A DNA stretch of 64,000 nucleotides from Paenibacillus endoradicis (GCF_024721975.1 NZ_JANQBB010000008.1:124001-188000); one strand, 5' to 3'; counted from the first letter of the stretch, positions 43,770 to 54,843 are shown. Numbers and translations are program-made. The notes: generated from the letters alone by a model not told the origin.

Positions 43770-43827
43770 TGAGGTAACTAGAAACAGAAGAGTTTCTCAA
43801 TTACTTCTAGTAGGTATTCATACCTCA
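43770..43827 (+). other. Leader hairpin between riboswitch and terminator
   Basis: TGAGGTA (43770) pairs with TACCTCA (43821-43827) and ACTAGAA (43777-43783) with TTCTAGT (43805-43811). It may separate or relay the aptamer and the terminator 200 nt downstream. A small GTGTT..AACAC hairpin also lies at 43545-43571. Confidence 0.5.
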
Positions 43828-43917
43828 ATGGAGTCTGCTCTTAACTTCGATCAATTCATAAGTAGAAACAGCCGTATTAGCATATGCTTTTTAGCTATTA
43901 CATGCATGTTTCATCGA

Positions 43918-43960
43918 AGTCCGGTAGCGAGTCTGAGATGGTTTGCTAGTGGACTTTTTG
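43918..43960 (+). terminator. Candidate leader terminator before purE
   Basis: AGTCC-2nt-TAGC paired with GCTA-2nt-GGACT, then TTTTT, 70 bases before purE. A second T-run (CTTTTTTA) follows. Role as riboswitch expression platform is inferred. Confidence 0.55.
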
Positions 43961-44028
43961 TGCTTTTTTATCTTATTTGCATGTAGAGATCATCAATAAC
44001 TTCATATAAAGAAAGTAGGTAATTCGTA

Positions 44029-44514
44029 ATGTCTGCAAAGGTTGGCGTAATCATGGGAAGTAAATCAGATTGGGCAACAATGAAATTAGCTTGCGATATT
44101 CTGGAAGAACTTGAAATTCCCTATGAGAAAAAAGTAGTTTCTGCACATCGTACTCCAGATCTAATGTTCGAATATGCGGAAACTGCATTGCAAAGAGGAA
44201 TTAAAGTAATTATTGCCGGTGCAGGTGGTGCTGCACATTTACCAGGTATGGTTGCAGCAAAAACAATCTTGCCGGTTATTGGTGTTCCAGTGAAATCCTC
44301 TAATTTAAGTGGACTAGATTCCTTGCTATCCATCGTACAAATGCCAGGTGGTATTCCAGTGGCAACGGTAGCGATTGGTAATGCAGGAGCAACGAATGCA
44401 GGACTGCTAGCAGCACAGATGCTAGCGACTTCCGATTCCGAATTACAAGTGCGCGTCGAAGCTCGTAGAGAACGCGTGAAGCAAGAAGTGCTAGCAAGTA
44501 GTGAAGAAATATGA
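44029..44514 (+). CDS. purE: N5-carboxyaminoimidazole ribonucleotide mutase
   Basis: Class I PurE, 161 residues: moves the carboxyl group of N5-CAIR to give CAIR. Motifs: [14 protein letters not shown] at the start, SAHRTPD at about residues 41-47 with the catalytic histidine, and [19 protein letters not shown] precedes the ATG. It overlaps purK by 4 bases (ATGA), which is usual for PurE-PurK pairs. First gene of the twelve-gene operon. Confidence 0.97.
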   Translation: MSAKVGVIMGSKSDWATMKLACDILEELEIPYEKKVVSAHRTPDLMFEYAETALQRGIKVIIAGAGGAAHLPGMVAAKTILPVIGVPVKSSNLSGLDSLLSIVQMPGGIPVATVAIGNAGATNAGLLAAQMLATSDSELQVRVEARRERVKQEVLASSEEI

Positions 44515-45704
44515 GTGACCGTCAAGTAAACGTAAGTATAAAGACCATTCTGCCTGGCTCTACAATAGGAGTACTTGGTGGAGGTCAACTTGGACGTATG
44601 ATTGCGAACGCTGGTAGCGAACTTGGATATCGCTTTGTAACGCTTGATCCAACAGATGGCGGACCAATGGGGCAAGTAAGTGAGCAAATTGTTGCGCAAT
44701 ACGACGATGCTAATGCAGCTCGAGAGCTTGCAAAGCGTACGGACGTCATAACGTACGAATTTGAAAATGTGGATGCAAATGTAGCTTCGATGTTAATGGA
44801 AGAAGCATATGTCCCACAAGGAAGTCACTTGCTATATACGACCCAACATCGTTTGCGTGAAAAACATGCAATCGAAGCTGCGGGTGTTCAAGTAGCTCCT
44901 TATCGCGAAATTACTTCACAAGCTGATCTAGAAGCTGCAGTTGCCGAGTTCGGTGTACCTTGCGTGTTGAAGACAGCGACAGGTGGTTATGATGGTAAGG
45001 GACAATGGGTAATTCGTAGCGAGCAAGAGATTGCGGAAGCTTTTGAGACGTTAGTTAAGGCTAAAACTGAGCTAGTGTTAGAGAAATTCATTAAATTCTC
45101 TAAAGAAATTTCCGTTATTGCAGCACGTAGTCCACAAGGTGAAGTGAAAGTTTTCCCTGCATCTGAAAACATTCATGTTAGTAATATCCTTCATCTATCT
45201 ATCGTGCCAGCACGCATTAACCCAGCATTACAACAACAAGCTGAGCAACTTGCTCTGCAAATTGCACAAGGCCTTGATGCAGTAGGGTTAATTGCAGTAG
45301 AAATGTTTGTAACCGAGGAAGGCGAGCTTTTTGTTAATGAGCTTGCACCTCGTCCACATAATAGCGGTCATTATACAATGGAGGCATGTCGCACATCGCA
45401 ATTTGAGCAACATGTTCGTGCTGTATGTAATTTACCGCTTGGCGATACTAGCCTCACAACCTCGGTTGTGATGGTCAATGTACTTGGTCAGCATGTCGCA
45501 CCTTTGCTCGAAAGATTTGCAACTCATGATGAGCTTGCTGATCAGTTAGTTGTGACACCAAAGCTTCACTTGTACGGTAAAGCAGATGCTGTTCATAACC
45601 GTAAAATGGGCCATGTAAATGTATTAGCTCGTAGTAGCGATGACGCAATGCAATGGATCGAATCCACCGGGATTTGGACAGAAGAATGGAAAAGTTGGAA
45701 TTAA
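44511..45704 (+). CDS. purK: N5-carboxyaminoimidazole ribonucleotide synthase
   Basis: ATP-grasp enzyme of 397 residues that makes N5-CAIR from AIR, bicarbonate and ATP. Motifs: [11 protein letters not shown] at about residues 20-30, a TGGYDGKGQ glycine loop near 155, and [13 protein letters not shown] at about 279-291. Translationally coupled to purE; purB starts 30 bases after its stop. Confidence 0.97.
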   Translation: MSDRQVNVSIKTILPGSTIGVLGGGQLGRMIANAGSELGYRFVTLDPTDGGPMGQVSEQIVAQYDDANAARELAKRTDVITYEFENVDANVASMLMEEAYVPQGSHLLYTTQHRLREKHAIEAAGVQVAPYREITSQADLEAAVAEFGVPCVLKTATGGYDGKGQWVIRSEQEIAEAFETLVKAKTELVLEKFIKFSKEISVIAARSPQGEVKVFPASENIHVSNILHLSIVPARINPALQQQAEQLALQIAQGLDAVGLIAVEMFVTEEGELFVNELAPRPHNSGHYTMEACRTSQFEQHVRAVCNLPLGDTSLTTSVVMVNVLGQHVAPLLERFATHDELADQLVVTPKLHLYGKADAVHNRKMGHVNVLARSSDDAMQWIESTGIWTEEWKSWN

Positions 45705-45734
45705 TAAATTAGATATTGGAAGGGTGTTACTTGA

Positions 45735-47030
45735 ATGTTAGAGCGTTATAGCAGACCTGAAATGAGAGCCATTTGGACAGAACAGAATAAATTCCAAGCT
45801 TGGTTAGAAGTAGAACTTTGTGCTTGCGAGGCATGGGTAGAACTAGGAGTAATCCCAGCTGAAGATGTTGAGGCACTTCGTGCAAAAGCTACTTTTGATG
45901 TCGAGCGTATTTATGAGATTGAACAAGAAACTCGTCACGATGTTATTGCTTTCACACGTGCCGTATCTGAAACAGTCGGTCCAGAACGTAAATGGGTTCA
46001 CTATGGTCTAACTTCAACTGACGTTGTTGACACTGCTACTGGATATTTGTTACTTCAAGCCAATGCAATACTTAAAAAGGATATCGAGAACTTTATTGCG
46101 ATTGTTCGCGACAAAGCGCTTCAATATAAAGATACACCAATGATGGGTCGTACACATGGTGTACATGCTGAACCTACAACTTTCGGTTTGAAATTAGCAC
46201 TATGGCATGAAGAAATGAAACGTAATCTTGAGCGCTTTGAGCATGCTGCTGATAACGTTCAATACGGAAAAATTTCAGGTGCAGTAGGAACTTATGCTAA
46301 TATCGATCCTTTCGTTGAAGAATTCGTATGTAATAAATTAGGTACAAAAGCTGCTCCAATCTCAACACAAACATTGCAACGTGATCGTCATGCTGAATAT
46401 TTGGCAACACTTGCGTTAGTTGCAACTTCTCTTGATAAGTTCGCAACTGAAATTCGTGCGTTGCAAAAGAGTGAATTCCGTGAAGTTGAGGAAGCTTTCG
46501 CTAAAGGTCAAAAAGGATCTTCTGCAATGCCTCACAAACGTAACCCAATTGGTTGTGAGAACATCTCTGGTCTATCTCGTGTTATTCGTGGACATATGCT
46601 AACTGCATACGAAAACGTAACATTGTGGCATGAAAGAGATATCTCTCATTCGTCAGCAGAGCGTGTTATTCTTCCAGATGCAACGATGCTTCTGAACTAC
46701 ATGCTTAACCGTCTAGGAAACATTATCAAAAACTTGACAGTGTTCCCTGAAAACATGAAACGTAACATGGGTGCAACTTATGGCGTTCCATTCTCTGGTC
46801 GTGTATTAACGAAGTTGATCGACAAAGGATTTAGTCGTGAGGAAGCTTACGATACAGTTCAACCACGTGCGATGCAAGCATGGGAAACTAAAGTGCAATT
46901 CCGCACTATTATAGAAGAAACACCAGAAATTACAGCAGTTCTTTCTCCAGAAGAGATTGAAGATGCGTTTAATCCGCAGTGGCATCTGAAGCATGTAGAT
47001 ACTATTTTTAAAAGATTAGCTTTGATATAG
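45735..47030 (+). CDS. purB: Adenylosuccinate lyase
   Basis: Cleaves fumarate from SAICAR and from adenylosuccinate, acting twice in purine synthesis. 431 residues, fumarase/aspartase superfamily. The signature [11 protein letters not shown] lies at about residues 261-271; [11 protein letters not shown] and TMMGRTHG-like stretches ([15 protein letters not shown]) are upstream. A GGAAGGGTG-type ribosome site precedes the ATG. One hairpin-repeat copy begins right after the stop. Confidence 0.97.
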   Translation: MLERYSRPEMRAIWTEQNKFQAWLEVELCACEAWVELGVIPAEDVEALRAKATFDVERIYEIEQETRHDVIAFTRAVSETVGPERKWVHYGLTSTDVVDTATGYLLLQANAILKKDIENFIAIVRDKALQYKDTPMMGRTHGVHAEPTTFGLKLALWHEEMKRNLERFEHAADNVQYGKISGAVGTYANIDPFVEEFVCNKLGTKAAPISTQTLQRDRHAEYLATLALVATSLDKFATEIRALQKSEFREVEEAFAKGQKGSSAMPHKRNPIGCENISGLSRVIRGHMLTAYENVTLWHERDISHSSAERVILPDATMLLNYMLNRLGNIIKNLTVFPENMKRNMGATYGVPFSGRVLTKLIDKGFSREEAYDTVQPRAMQAWETKVQFRTIIEETPEITAVLSPEEIEDAFNPQWHLKHVDTIFKRLALI

Positions 47031-47237
47031 CTCGTACGTCAGCATAATCATCGTGATCACGTACAATAAAGCTTCTTCGAGTATTTGTGCGTCAGCACCA
47101 AGAATATGACATGAAGCTAGCGAAGTGCGAAGCGTAAGTGTACGTTAGTTAGTACACGCGCATCGTAAACAAGCGATGAATGGCATATTCGCCGTCGAAT
47201 AAGCTACGTCAGCATAATCATCGTGATCACGTACAAA
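47031..47237 (-). repeat. Long-hairpin repeat between purB and purC
   Basis: One diverged copy (about 47084-47237, TTTGTGCGT pairing with ACGTACAAA) preceded by the end of another copy and a spacer. As a result the stretch TACGTCAGCATAATCATCG with its continuation is duplicated at 47035 and 47205 (32-bp direct repeat, 170-bp period). The tip is GTGTAC-type (TGTACgttagttaGTACA). Orientation is opposite to the other operon copies. It ends at the purC ribosome site. Confidence 0.82.
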
Positions 47238-47254
47238 TTAGGAGGAATTAGTTC

Positions 47255-48154
47255 ATGACTACGCAAGTGCAAGCAATTTCTTCAGCAGTTGATTATGTTC
47301 GTGCTCCCCTTATTTATAAGGGTAAAGTTCGCGAATTGTATGATCTAGGTGAGCATTTCTTGATTGTTGTTACAGACCGAATCTCTGCATTTGACTATGT
47401 TCTTGATCCTGCAGTTCCTGACAAAGGGAATGTATTGAACTCATTATCCGCGTATTGGTTTGCTATCACTGAAGACGTCATTGCTAATCATGTCGTTCAT
47501 ACTGATGTGTATAAGCTTGGCGACATTGTTACTGAGCCCGAATTGCTTAAACATCGTATTATGGTGTCTCGTAAAGCTGAACGTATCGATATGGAATGTA
47601 TCGTTCGTGGCTATATTACGGGAGGTGGTTGGAGACAGTATCAAGAATCAGGCGGAATTAACGGAGAACCGCTACCAGCGGGCTTACGTAAAAATGAGAA
47701 GCTTGCAGAGCCGATCTTCACACCATCAGCTAAAAATGATATCGGTCATGATGAAGATATTTCATTTGCTGAAATGAGTAAACGTATTGGCAAGGAACTT
47801 GCTGAGGCACTGCGTGAGCGTAGTATTGCACTATATAACTTCGCCCAAGCTTATTGTTTGGAAAAAGGAATTATCCTTGCAGATTGTAAATTTGAATTTG
47901 GTATCATTGATGGTGAAATTATTCTAATTGATGAAATCTTTACTCCAGATTCTTCACGTTTCTGGGCACAAGACAAATTCGCATATGATATAGAAATTGA
48001 TAGTATGGACAAAGAACCCGTTCGTGCTTACCTATTAAGCTCTGATTGGGATAGAGATAGTAAGCCTGCTCCACTTCCAGATCATGTTGTTGAAGAAACG
48101 ACAGCACGATATCGCAATATTTATACTTCTATTACTGGTAAACAATTAAGCTAA
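47255..48154 (+). CDS. purC: Phosphoribosylaminoimidazole-succinocarboxamide synthase
   Basis: SAICAR synthase: joins aspartate to CAIR using ATP. 299 residues, the longer PurC type, with YKGKVRELYDLG near the start, SAFDYVLDPAVPDKG, and DEIFTPDSSRFW near residue 229. AGGAGG 9 bases before the ATG. Unlike B. subtilis, where purB and purC nearly touch, a 224-base repeat-filled gap separates them. Confidence 0.96.
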   Translation: MTTQVQAISSAVDYVRAPLIYKGKVRELYDLGEHFLIVVTDRISAFDYVLDPAVPDKGNVLNSLSAYWFAITEDVIANHVVHTDVYKLGDIVTEPELLKHRIMVSRKAERIDMECIVRGYITGGGWRQYQESGGINGEPLPAGLRKNEKLAEPIFTPSAKNDIGHDEDISFAEMSKRIGKELAEALRERSIALYNFAQAYCLEKGIILADCKFEFGIIDGEIILIDEIFTPDSSRFWAQDKFAYDIEIDSMDKEPVRAYLLSSDWDRDSKPAPLPDHVVEETTARYRNIYTSITGKQLS

Positions 48155-48182
48155 TTTAATCTAAATAATAACATTATGGACT

Positions 48183-48228
48183 CTACTGCCACACATACTT
48201 ATTGCTAGTATGCACTCTGGTCAGTAGT
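48183..48228 (+). other. Imperfect hairpin in the purC-purS gap
   Basis: CTACTG / CAGTAG with an inner CATAC / GTATG, 28 bases before the purS start. No T-run. It does not clearly belong to the 187-bp family. Confidence 0.35.
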
Positions 48229-48255
48229 AAACTTAAAGTCCCCCAGGAGGATATT

Positions 48256-48498
48256 ATGAAGGCAACTGTTTATGTAACGATTAAAGAGAATGTACTAGAT
48301 CCACAAGGAACTGCTGTGCAAGGCGCGCTTCATTCAATGGGATTCAATGAAGTTGAGAAAGTTCGTATTGGTAAATATCTTGAAGTTAATCTTGATACAA
48401 CTGATCGCGCAGAGGCTGAAGCTCGCCTTAAAGTTATGTGCGAAAAGCTGTTAGCTAACACTGTCGTTGAAGACTACCGATTTGAACTGGAGGACTAA
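48256..48498 (+). CDS. purS: Phosphoribosylformylglycinamidine synthase subunit PurS
   Basis: Small subunit of 80 residues that bridges PurQ and PurL and passes ammonia in FGAM synthase. Typical layout ending in the [15 protein letters not shown] stretch. ATG at 48256 follows CAGGAGG; an upstream in-frame codon at 48202 would add 18 unlikely residues. purQ begins 4 bases after its stop. Confidence 0.95.
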   Translation: MKATVYVTIKENVLDPQGTAVQGALHSMGFNEVEKVRIGKYLEVNLDTTDRAEAEARLKVMCEKLLANTVVEDYRFELED

Positions 48499-48502
48499 TG
48501 TT

Positions 48503-49198
48503 ATGAAGTTTGCTGTACTTGTATTTCCAGGCTCTAACTGTGATATCGATTGCTACAAGGCTGTAGAGCAAGCCATTGGTCAAGAAGTAGATTATGTATG
48601 GCATACAGCTACGGACTTGTCCGCATATGACTGTATTCTAGTACCAGGTGGATTCTCTTATGGAGACTATCTTCGTTGCGGTGCAATTGCACGCTTCGCT
48701 AATGTTATGAATGAAGTTCAAAAAGCTGCTGATGCAGGTAAATATATTTTAGGGATTTGCAATGGTTTCCAAATTCTTACGGAAGCTAATTTATTACCAG
48801 GCGCATTGATTCGCAACAATGGATTGAAATTCCGTTGTCATCAAACGCCACTAGAAGTAGTGAATAACAACACACCATTTACATCAGATTACGCACAAGG
48901 TGAAATCATTAATATTCCTATTGCGCATGGTGAAGGTAACTACTTCTGTGATGAAGAGACATTGGCTCAATTGAACGAAAATAATCAAATTGTATTCCGT
49001 TATGCTGACGACACTAACCCTAACGGATCAGTTGAAAATATTGCAGGAATTAGTAATAAAGCAGGTAATGTCGTAGGAATGATGCCTCACCCTGAGCGCG
49101 CAGTAAGCGAGATTTTAGGTTCTGCGGACGGCAAACGTATGTTTACATCGATTTTGAATGCATGGAGGGAACAACATGGCACAGCAATTAACGGCTAA
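48503..49198 (+). CDS. purQ: Phosphoribosylformylglycinamidine synthase subunit PurQ
   Basis: Glutaminase subunit of 231 residues supplying ammonia to PurL. Class I amidotransferase with nucleophile Cys86 (LGICNGFQ) and a C-terminal GMMPHPERA histidine/glutamate pair. ATG at 48503 lies 10 bases after GGAGG inside the end of purS. Its end overlaps purL by 23 bases. Confidence 0.97.
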   Translation: MKFAVLVFPGSNCDIDCYKAVEQAIGQEVDYVWHTATDLSAYDCILVPGGFSYGDYLRCGAIARFANVMNEVQKAADAGKYILGICNGFQILTEANLLPGALIRNNGLKFRCHQTPLEVVNNNTPFTSDYAQGEIINIPIAHGEGNYFCDEETLAQLNENNQIVFRYADDTNPNGSVENIAGISNKAGNVVGMMPHPERAVSEILGSADGKRMFTSILNAWREQHGTAING

Positions 49199-51419
49199 GG
49201 AACCAACCGTAGAACAAATCGCGGAGCAAAAAATTTATCAGCAATTCGGCGTATCAGATTCTGAATTTGATCTAATCTGTGGCTTCCTTGGACGCAAGCC
49301 TAACTATACAGAAATTGGTGTGTTCAGTGTAATGTGGTCTGAGCATTGTGCTTATAAAAGTTCTAAACCGATTTTGAAAAAATTCCCAATTACTGGACCG
49401 AAAGTTCTTATGGGGCCTGGTGAAGGTGCTGGTATCGTTGATATTGGTGACAATCAAGCGGTAGTATTCAAAATCGAATCACATAACCATCCATCTGCTG
49501 TCGAGCCTTACCAAGGTGCAGCTACAGGCGTTGGTGGTATCATTCGTGACATCTTCTCTATGGGTGCTCGTCCAATAGCGGTTCTTAATAGCCTTCGTTT
49601 TGGTAGCCTGGAAAATGAACGTGTGAAGTATTTGTTCGAGAATGTTGTTAGCGGTATTGCTGGATATGGTAACTGTATTGGTATTCCAACGGTTGGTGGC
49701 GAAGTTAACTTTGATGAAAGCTACGAAGGTAACCCACTTGTTAACGCAATGTGCGTCGGACTAATCGATCATGATAAAATTCAACGTGGTGTTGCTAAGG
49801 GAGTAGGTAACCCGGTATTTTATGTTGGTCCTGCAACTGGTCGTGACGGTATTCACGGTGCAACCTTCTCATCTGTTGAGTTGTCTGAAGAATCAGAGCA
49901 AAACCGTACTGCAGTTCAAGTCGGTGATCCATTCATGGAGAAACTTGTAATGGAAGCTACTCTTGAATTAATCAACTCAGGTATCGTTCTTGGTATTCAA
50001 GATATGGGTGCTGCTGGTCTTACATGTTCAAGTGCTGAGATGGCTTCTAAAGCAGGTAATGGTCTTGAATTATACCTTGATGAAGTTCCTCAACGTGAAA
50101 CAGGCATGACACCTTACGAGATGATGTTATCTGAGTCTCAAGAGCGTATGCTATTCGTTGTTGAACCAAAGCATGAAGCACAGGCGAAAGAAATTTTCGA
50201 TCGTTGGGGCATTATTTGTGCGAAGGTTGGTAAAGTAACGGATGATGGACGTCTTCGTCTTATTCATAAAGGTGAACAAGTGGCAGATATGCCTGTACAA
50301 GCGCTAGTTGATGAGTGTCCTGTATACAACAAACCATCTTCTGAGCCGGCTTACTACAGTCAATTTGCTGATCTAGATGCAGCAGACTTTGCTGAACTTA
50401 CTGATCTTAATGGTGCACTTGAAGAGATTCTTGCTTCTCCAACAGTTGCAAGCAAAGAGTGGGTTTATAACCAATATGATTATATGGTTCGTACAGCGAC
50501 AGCAGTCCAACCAGGTTCTGATGCGGCAGTTGTGCTAGTTGATGGCACTCGCAAAGCACTTGCAATGACAACAGACTGTAATAGCCGTTATGTATACCTT
50601 GATCCAGAAATGGGCGGACGAATTGCGGTATCTGAAGCAGCACGTAATATTGTATGTTCTGGTGCTGAGCCACTTGCAATTACAGATAACTTGAACTTCG
50701 GTTCTCCGGATAAACCAGAAGTATTCTGGCAAATCGAGAAATCTGCAGATGGTATTAGTGAAGCTTGTGTTGCACTTGAAACTCCAGTTATCGGTGGTAA
50801 CGTAAGCTTGTACAACGAAAACAATAAAGGTGCAATCTACCCTACACCTGTAATCGGTATGGTAGGACTTGTACACGACATAGATCATATTACAACGCAA
50901 GGTTTCAAATCAGAAGGTGATGTTATCGTTCTACTTGGCGAAACTAAGCCAGAGTTTGGTGGTTCTGAGCTTCAATATGTGAAAAATGGTGCTCCATCAG
51001 GACGCCCTCCAGTGCTTGACCTAGCTGTTGAGAAAAATGTACAGCAAACAGTATTAACTGCAATTCAAGCTGGTCTAGTTGCTTCAGCACATGACTTGTC
51101 TGAAGGTGGTATCGCAACTGCTATTGCTGAAAGCTGTATTAGCGGTAAAATCGGTGCTAAAGTATCAGCAACTACTAGCCTGCGTACAGATCACTATCTA
51201 TTCAGTGAGTCTCAATCTCGTATTCTACTTTCTGCTACGGCAGCTAAAGCGGATGAGTTACTTGCTCATTTAGCAGCAAAAGGTGTTGCTCATGCTGTAA
51301 TTGGTACGGTTGGAGGCAACGATCTAGATATTACGGTTAATGATAAAGCAGCTATTAACGCTCCAGTATCTAAATTTGAGAGAGCGTGGAAGGAAGCGAT
51401 CCCATGTCTAATGAAGTAA
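49176..51419 (+). CDS. purL: Phosphoribosylformylglycinamidine synthase subunit PurL
   Basis: ATP-dependent synthetase subunit of FGAM synthase, short bacterial type of 747 residues that needs PurS and PurQ. Motifs: [33 protein letters not shown], and [16 protein letters not shown] in the second half. ATG at 49176 follows GGAGGG inside purQ. The end overlaps the purF start by 16 bases. Confidence 0.97.
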   Translation: MAQQLTAKEPTVEQIAEQKIYQQFGVSDSEFDLICGFLGRKPNYTEIGVFSVMWSEHCAYKSSKPILKKFPITGPKVLMGPGEGAGIVDIGDNQAVVFKIESHNHPSAVEPYQGAATGVGGIIRDIFSMGARPIAVLNSLRFGSLENERVKYLFENVVSGIAGYGNCIGIPTVGGEVNFDESYEGNPLVNAMCVGLIDHDKIQRGVAKGVGNPVFYVGPATGRDGIHGATFSSVELSEESEQNRTAVQVGDPFMEKLVMEATLELINSGIVLGIQDMGAAGLTCSSAEMASKAGNGLELYLDEVPQRETGMTPYEMMLSESQERMLFVVEPKHEAQAKEIFDRWGIICAKVGKVTDDGRLRLIHKGEQVADMPVQALVDECPVYNKPSSEPAYYSQFADLDAADFAELTDLNGALEEILASPTVASKEWVYNQYDYMVRTATAVQPGSDAAVVLVDGTRKALAMTTDCNSRYVYLDPEMGGRIAVSEAARNIVCSGAEPLAITDNLNFGSPDKPEVFWQIEKSADGISEACVALETPVIGGNVSLYNENNKGAIYPTPVIGMVGLVHDIDHITTQGFKSEGDVIVLLGETKPEFGGSELQYVKNGAPSGRPPVLDLAVEKNVQQTVLTAIQAGLVASAHDLSEGGIATAIAESCISGKIGAKVSATTSLRTDHYLFSESQSRILLSATAAKADELLAHLAAKGVAHAVIGTVGGNDLDITVNDKAAINAPVSKFERAWKEAIPCLMK

Positions 51420-52885
51420 AAGACTTGCAACTATGGACGGGTGATCATTATAACGAAGGTATCGGTCGTGACGATATCTTCGACAAGTTAAGAGAAGAGT
51501 GCGGTGTGTTCGGAGTTTTCGGGCACCCTGACGCTGCTGGCGTATCGTACTATGGTTTGCATGCTCTTCAACATCGTGGAGAAGAAAGTGCAGGGATTTG
51601 TGCAGTAGATGGTAGCAACAATAATCAATTTAATTACCACCGTGAGATGGGTCTTGTGAAAGAAGTATTTACGCAAGACATTCTTACAAGATTAAAAGGA
51701 GAACGTGCGATTGGACATGTACGTTACTCTACAGCAGGAGAAAGCAAGCTTGCTAACGCACAGCCACTAATTTTCAAATATCGTGATGGTGATCTCGCGG
51801 TTGCTACAAACGGTAATATTGTAAATGCTCCTGAAATTCGTAAAGAGCTTGAGATGAGTGGCTCAATTTTTCAAACTTCAAGTGATACAGAAGTTATCGC
51901 CCACTTAATTGCTCGTTCATCGAAAGATTTCGTAGAAGCAGCTCGCGATGCACTTCGTCGTTTAGTAGGTGGTTATGCGTTCTTAATTATGACGAATAAC
52001 AAGCTAATTGCTGCATCTGATCCACATGGTTTACGTCCATTATCTATGGCGACTCTTGGTGATGGTTATGCGTTCTCTTCTGAGACATGTGGCTTCGAGG
52101 CTGTTGGAGCCGAGTATGTACGTGATGTGCAACCAGGCGAAATGATCGTCATTGATGAGAATGGTATTAGCTATGATCGCTATGATGCTGGTGAATCTCG
52201 TCGTGCAACTTGTGCGATGGAGTATATTTACTTCGCAAGACCAGATAGTGATATTAACGAAATTAACATTCATGCTGCTCGTAAACGTATGGGTAAACGT
52301 CTTGCACTAGAATCTTTCGTGGATGCTGATATTGTAACAGGTGTTCCTGACTCAAGTATTTCAGCAGCGATTGGTTATGCAGAGCAAACAGGAATTCCAT
52401 ATGAGCTTGGCTTAATCAAAAATAAATATACAGGTCGTACCTTCATTCAACCTTCACAGGAACTTCGTGAAAAAGGGGTTAAGATGAAGCTTTCTGCTGT
52501 TCGTAAAGTAGTTGAAGGTAAGCGTGTCGTTATGATCGATGATTCTATCGTTCGTGGAACAACTTCGTTACGTATCGTTAATTTGTTACGTGAAGCTGGT
52601 GCTACTGAAGTACATGTTAGAATTACTTCACCTCCATTCAAAAATCCTTGCTATTATGGTATTGATACGCCAAGTCGTGATGAATTGATCGCATCATATC
52701 GTACGGTTGAGGAAATTCGTCAACAGATTAATGCAGATTCACTAACCTTCTTATCTGATGAAGGATTGATGGAAGCTGTTGGCGGTCATGAAGGGAAGTA
52801 TAAGCACGGCATGTGCATGGGATGCTTCGATAATGACTATCCGACTGTTGTGGATGAATCATCTGATAAAAGCTGCAGTTGTTAG
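51404..52885 (+). CDS. purF: Amidophosphoribosyltransferase (glutamine PRPP amidotransferase)
   Basis: Commits PRPP to purine synthesis by making phosphoribosylamine. 493 residues. The nucleophile Cys33 (EECGVFG) must be freed by removal of a 32-residue propeptide, longer than the 11 residues in B. subtilis PurF. The PRPP loop [14 protein letters not shown] is near residue 370, and C-terminal cysteines in [11 protein letters not shown] suggest the [4Fe-4S] type. AAGGAAG precedes the ATG; no in-frame start closer to Cys33 has a ribosome site. A hairpin repeat begins at the stop codon. Confidence 0.96.
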   Translation: MSNEVKDLQLWTGDHYNEGIGRDDIFDKLREECGVFGVFGHPDAAGVSYYGLHALQHRGEESAGICAVDGSNNNQFNYHREMGLVKEVFTQDILTRLKGERAIGHVRYSTAGESKLANAQPLIFKYRDGDLAVATNGNIVNAPEIRKELEMSGSIFQTSSDTEVIAHLIARSSKDFVEAARDALRRLVGGYAFLIMTNNKLIAASDPHGLRPLSMATLGDGYAFSSETCGFEAVGAEYVRDVQPGEMIVIDENGISYDRYDAGESRRATCAMEYIYFARPDSDINEINIHAARKRMGKRLALESFVDADIVTGVPDSSISAAIGYAEQTGIPYELGLIKNKYTGRTFIQPSQELREKGVKMKLSAVRKVVEGKRVVMIDDSIVRGTTSLRIVNLLREAGATEVHVRITSPPFKNPCYYGIDTPSRDELIASYRTVEEIRQQINADSLTFLSDEGLMEAVGGHEGKYKHGMCMGCFDNDYPTVVDESSDKSCSC

Positions 52886-53044
52886 AGGGCTTAACTTTGA
52901 TCTCGATGTATCGCGTTGTAGCTTAATCGACATCGAAGATTGAATGCTAGCAAAATTTCCGGTGCTCACGTAGTAAGTACCTACGCTGCGCTCCTCAATT
53001 TCTACTAGCGTCCAATCTTCTCGGAGCTGAAAGCTAAGCTAATT
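52885..53044 (+). repeat. Long-hairpin repeat between purF and purM
   Basis: A diverged 160-bp unit from GAGGGCTTAACTTTG to GAAAGCTAAGCTAATT. The outer arm is GCTTAACTTT / AAAGCTAAGC, quite unlike the GCGGACTTT arm elsewhere but still paired. The tip is CGTAGtaagtacCTACG. The TCGACATCGAA and TCTTCTCGG blocks are kept. A cut second copy (GAGGGTAGATCTCGATG..., about 53045-53075) follows. Confidence 0.8.
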
Positions 53045-53111
53045 GAGGGTAGATCTCGATGTATCGCTATCGAAGTTAGTGATTTATGAAGTGAAAAATG
53101 GTTTATGCTTC

Positions 53112-53162
53112 CGAAGTGACTTTTCATTAGCGAGAAGTTACTTCGAGAAGATAATGAAAAGT
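53112..53162 (+). promoter_or_regulatory. Two mutually exclusive hairpins before purM
   Basis: Hairpin A pairs CGAAGTGACTT (53112-53122) with AAGTTACTTCG (53135-53145). Hairpin B pairs ACTTTTCATTA (53119-53129) with TAATGAAAAGT (53152-53162). They share 53119-53122, so only one can form, and B ends 4 bases before the GAGGAG ribosome site of purM. A role in setting purM translation is possible but unproven. Confidence 0.45.
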
Positions 53163-53179
53163 TTGAGGAGTTGACATAA

Positions 53180-54223
53180 ATGTCAGAGGCGTACAAAAAA
53201 GCTGGCGTCGATATTGCGGCGGGTAATGAAGCAGTAGAACGTATGAAGAAGCATGTAAAACGTACTTTCCGTCCAGAGGTTATGGCTGATCTTGGTGGAT
53301 TCGGTGGCTTGTTCAGCTTGAACAAGGAGAAGTATGAAGAACCAGTATTGGTTTCTGGTACTGACGGCGTTGGTACAAAGCTGAAGCTTGCATTTGCAAT
53401 GGATAAGCATGATACGATCGGTATTGATGCAGTAGCAATGTGCGTAAATGATATTATTGTACAAGGTGCTGAGCCTTTATTCTTCCTTGACTATCTTGCT
53501 TGCGGCAAAGTAGTACCTGAGAAAATCGAAGCAATTGTTGCTGGAATTTCTGAAGGTTGTGTACAATCTGGCTGTGCGTTAATCGGTGGTGAAACTGCTG
53601 AGATGCCTGGTATGTACTCAGAAGAAGAATATGATATTGCTGGATTTACTGTTGGTATCGTTGATCGTCCAAAGATGATTGATGGTTCAACAATTGCTCC
53701 TGGTGATGCAGTTCTAGGTTTTGCTTCAAGTGGTATTCATAGTAACGGTTTCTCTCTTGTACGTCGTCTTCTTCTTGAAGAAGTAGGTTATTCTCTTCAT
53801 GATGAGGTTGCTGAACTAGGTGGAGCGAAGCTTGGAGACGTTCTATTAGAACCAACGAAAATTTATGTGAAATCTGCTTTGAAATTAATCGAGCAAGTGA
53901 ATGTGAAAGGTATGGCTCACATTACTGGTGGCGGATTTATTGAAAATATACCTCGTGTACTACCTGAAGGTGTTAACGTAGATGTGAACTATGGTTCATG
54001 GCCAATTCTACCAATCTTCGAACTGATGCAACAAAAAGGAAATATTACGAATCGTGATATGTTCACAACATTTAATATGGGCATTGGGCTTGTTGTGGTT
54101 GTTCCAGCTGAGCAAGCCGAAGAAGCAATTCGTATAGCTAATGAGTTAGGTGAGCAAGCTTACGCTATCGGAACGGTAACGGAAGGTAACCGCATCGTAA
54201 CGTTTACTGGAGCAGAAGTGTAA
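53180..54223 (+). CDS. purM: Phosphoribosylformylglycinamidine cyclo-ligase
   Basis: AIR synthetase of 347 residues that closes the imidazole ring. Motifs: [33 protein letters not shown], and [11 protein letters not shown]; PurM and PurL share this fold. GAGGAG 9 bases before the ATG. The stop and the purN start overlap (TAATG). Confidence 0.97.
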   Translation: MSEAYKKAGVDIAAGNEAVERMKKHVKRTFRPEVMADLGGFGGLFSLNKEKYEEPVLVSGTDGVGTKLKLAFAMDKHDTIGIDAVAMCVNDIIVQGAEPLFFLDYLACGKVVPEKIEAIVAGISEGCVQSGCALIGGETAEMPGMYSEEEYDIAGFTVGIVDRPKMIDGSTIAPGDAVLGFASSGIHSNGFSLVRRLLLEEVGYSLHDEVAELGGAKLGDVLLEPTKIYVKSALKLIEQVNVKGMAHITGGGFIENIPRVLPEGVNVDVNYGSWPILPIFELMQQKGNITNRDMFTTFNMGIGLVVVVPAEQAEEAIRIANELGEQAYAIGTVTEGNRIVTFTGAEV

Positions 54224-54843
54224 TGACATTACGTATCGCTGTATTTGCATCGGGTCAAGGTTCGAATTTTCAAGCTATTGTTGATGCAGTACAGGAGAAG
54301 AAGCTCGATGTATCCATCGAGCTTCTTGTTTGTGATAAGCCACTAGCTCCTGTTGTTGCACGTGCAGAGCAAGCAGGAGTAGAAGCATTTGTATTCAAGC
54401 CCAAGAATTATGCTTCTCGTGAGGCTTATGAGAAAGAGATACTAGCAATTATGCAACAAAAACAGATCGATCTTGTTGTACTTGCAGGCTATATGCGAAT
54501 TATAACTCCAATACTTGTAGAACCGTATTATGGACGTATGCTTAATGTACACCCGTCTATGTTACCTAGCTTCCCAGGTGTCAATGCATTAGGACAAGCG
54601 CTAGATTACGGAGTAAAAGTAACCGGAGTGACGGTTCATTTTGTAGATGGTGGCTTAGATAGTGGTCCAATTGTAGCTCAACAAGCAGTTATTATTGAAG
54701 ATGGCGATACAGAAGAAAGCCTAGCGGTACGTATTCATGCGATAGAGCAGCAGTTGTATCCAGAAGTTATTCAGTGGATAGCAGAAGGTAGAGTACAAAT
54801 AGAAGGCAGACATGTAAAGGTAGTTCAAAACGTCCAACCGTGA
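54223..54843 (+). CDS. purN: Phosphoribosylglycinamide formyltransferase
   Basis: Transfers formyl from 10-formyltetrahydrofolate to GAR. 206 residues. Motifs: ASGQGSNFQAI at the start, the LNVHPSMLPSFPG block with its catalytic asparagine/histidine, and HFVDGGLDSGPI with the catalytic aspartate. The last six codons (Val-Gln-Asn-Val-Gln-Pro) and the stop lie inside the left arm of a hairpin repeat starting at 54823, so the original C-terminus was replaced or extended by the repeat. The change is beyond the catalytic fold and should be tolerated. Confidence 0.96.
   Translation: MTLRIAVFASGQGSNFQAIVDAVQEKKLDVSIELLVCDKPLAPVVARAEQAGVEAFVFKPKNYASREAYEKEILAIMQQKQIDLVVLAGYMRIITPILVEPYYGRMLNVHPSMLPSFPGVNALGQALDYGVKVTGVTVHFVDGGLDSGPIVAQQAVIIEDGDTEESLAVRIHAIEQQLYPEVIQWIAEGRVQIEGRHVKVVQNVQP

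Noticed and set aside
43890..43960. A further copy of the 187-bp family in the purE leader (shared GAAGTCCGGTA)
   Set aside because: Only about 11 bases match and no outer arms are present; it is better read as the leader terminator.
44121..44699. 192-codon frame antisense to purE-purK
   Set aside because: Runs across the purE/purK junction on the other strand, with no ribosome site; both forward genes are certain.
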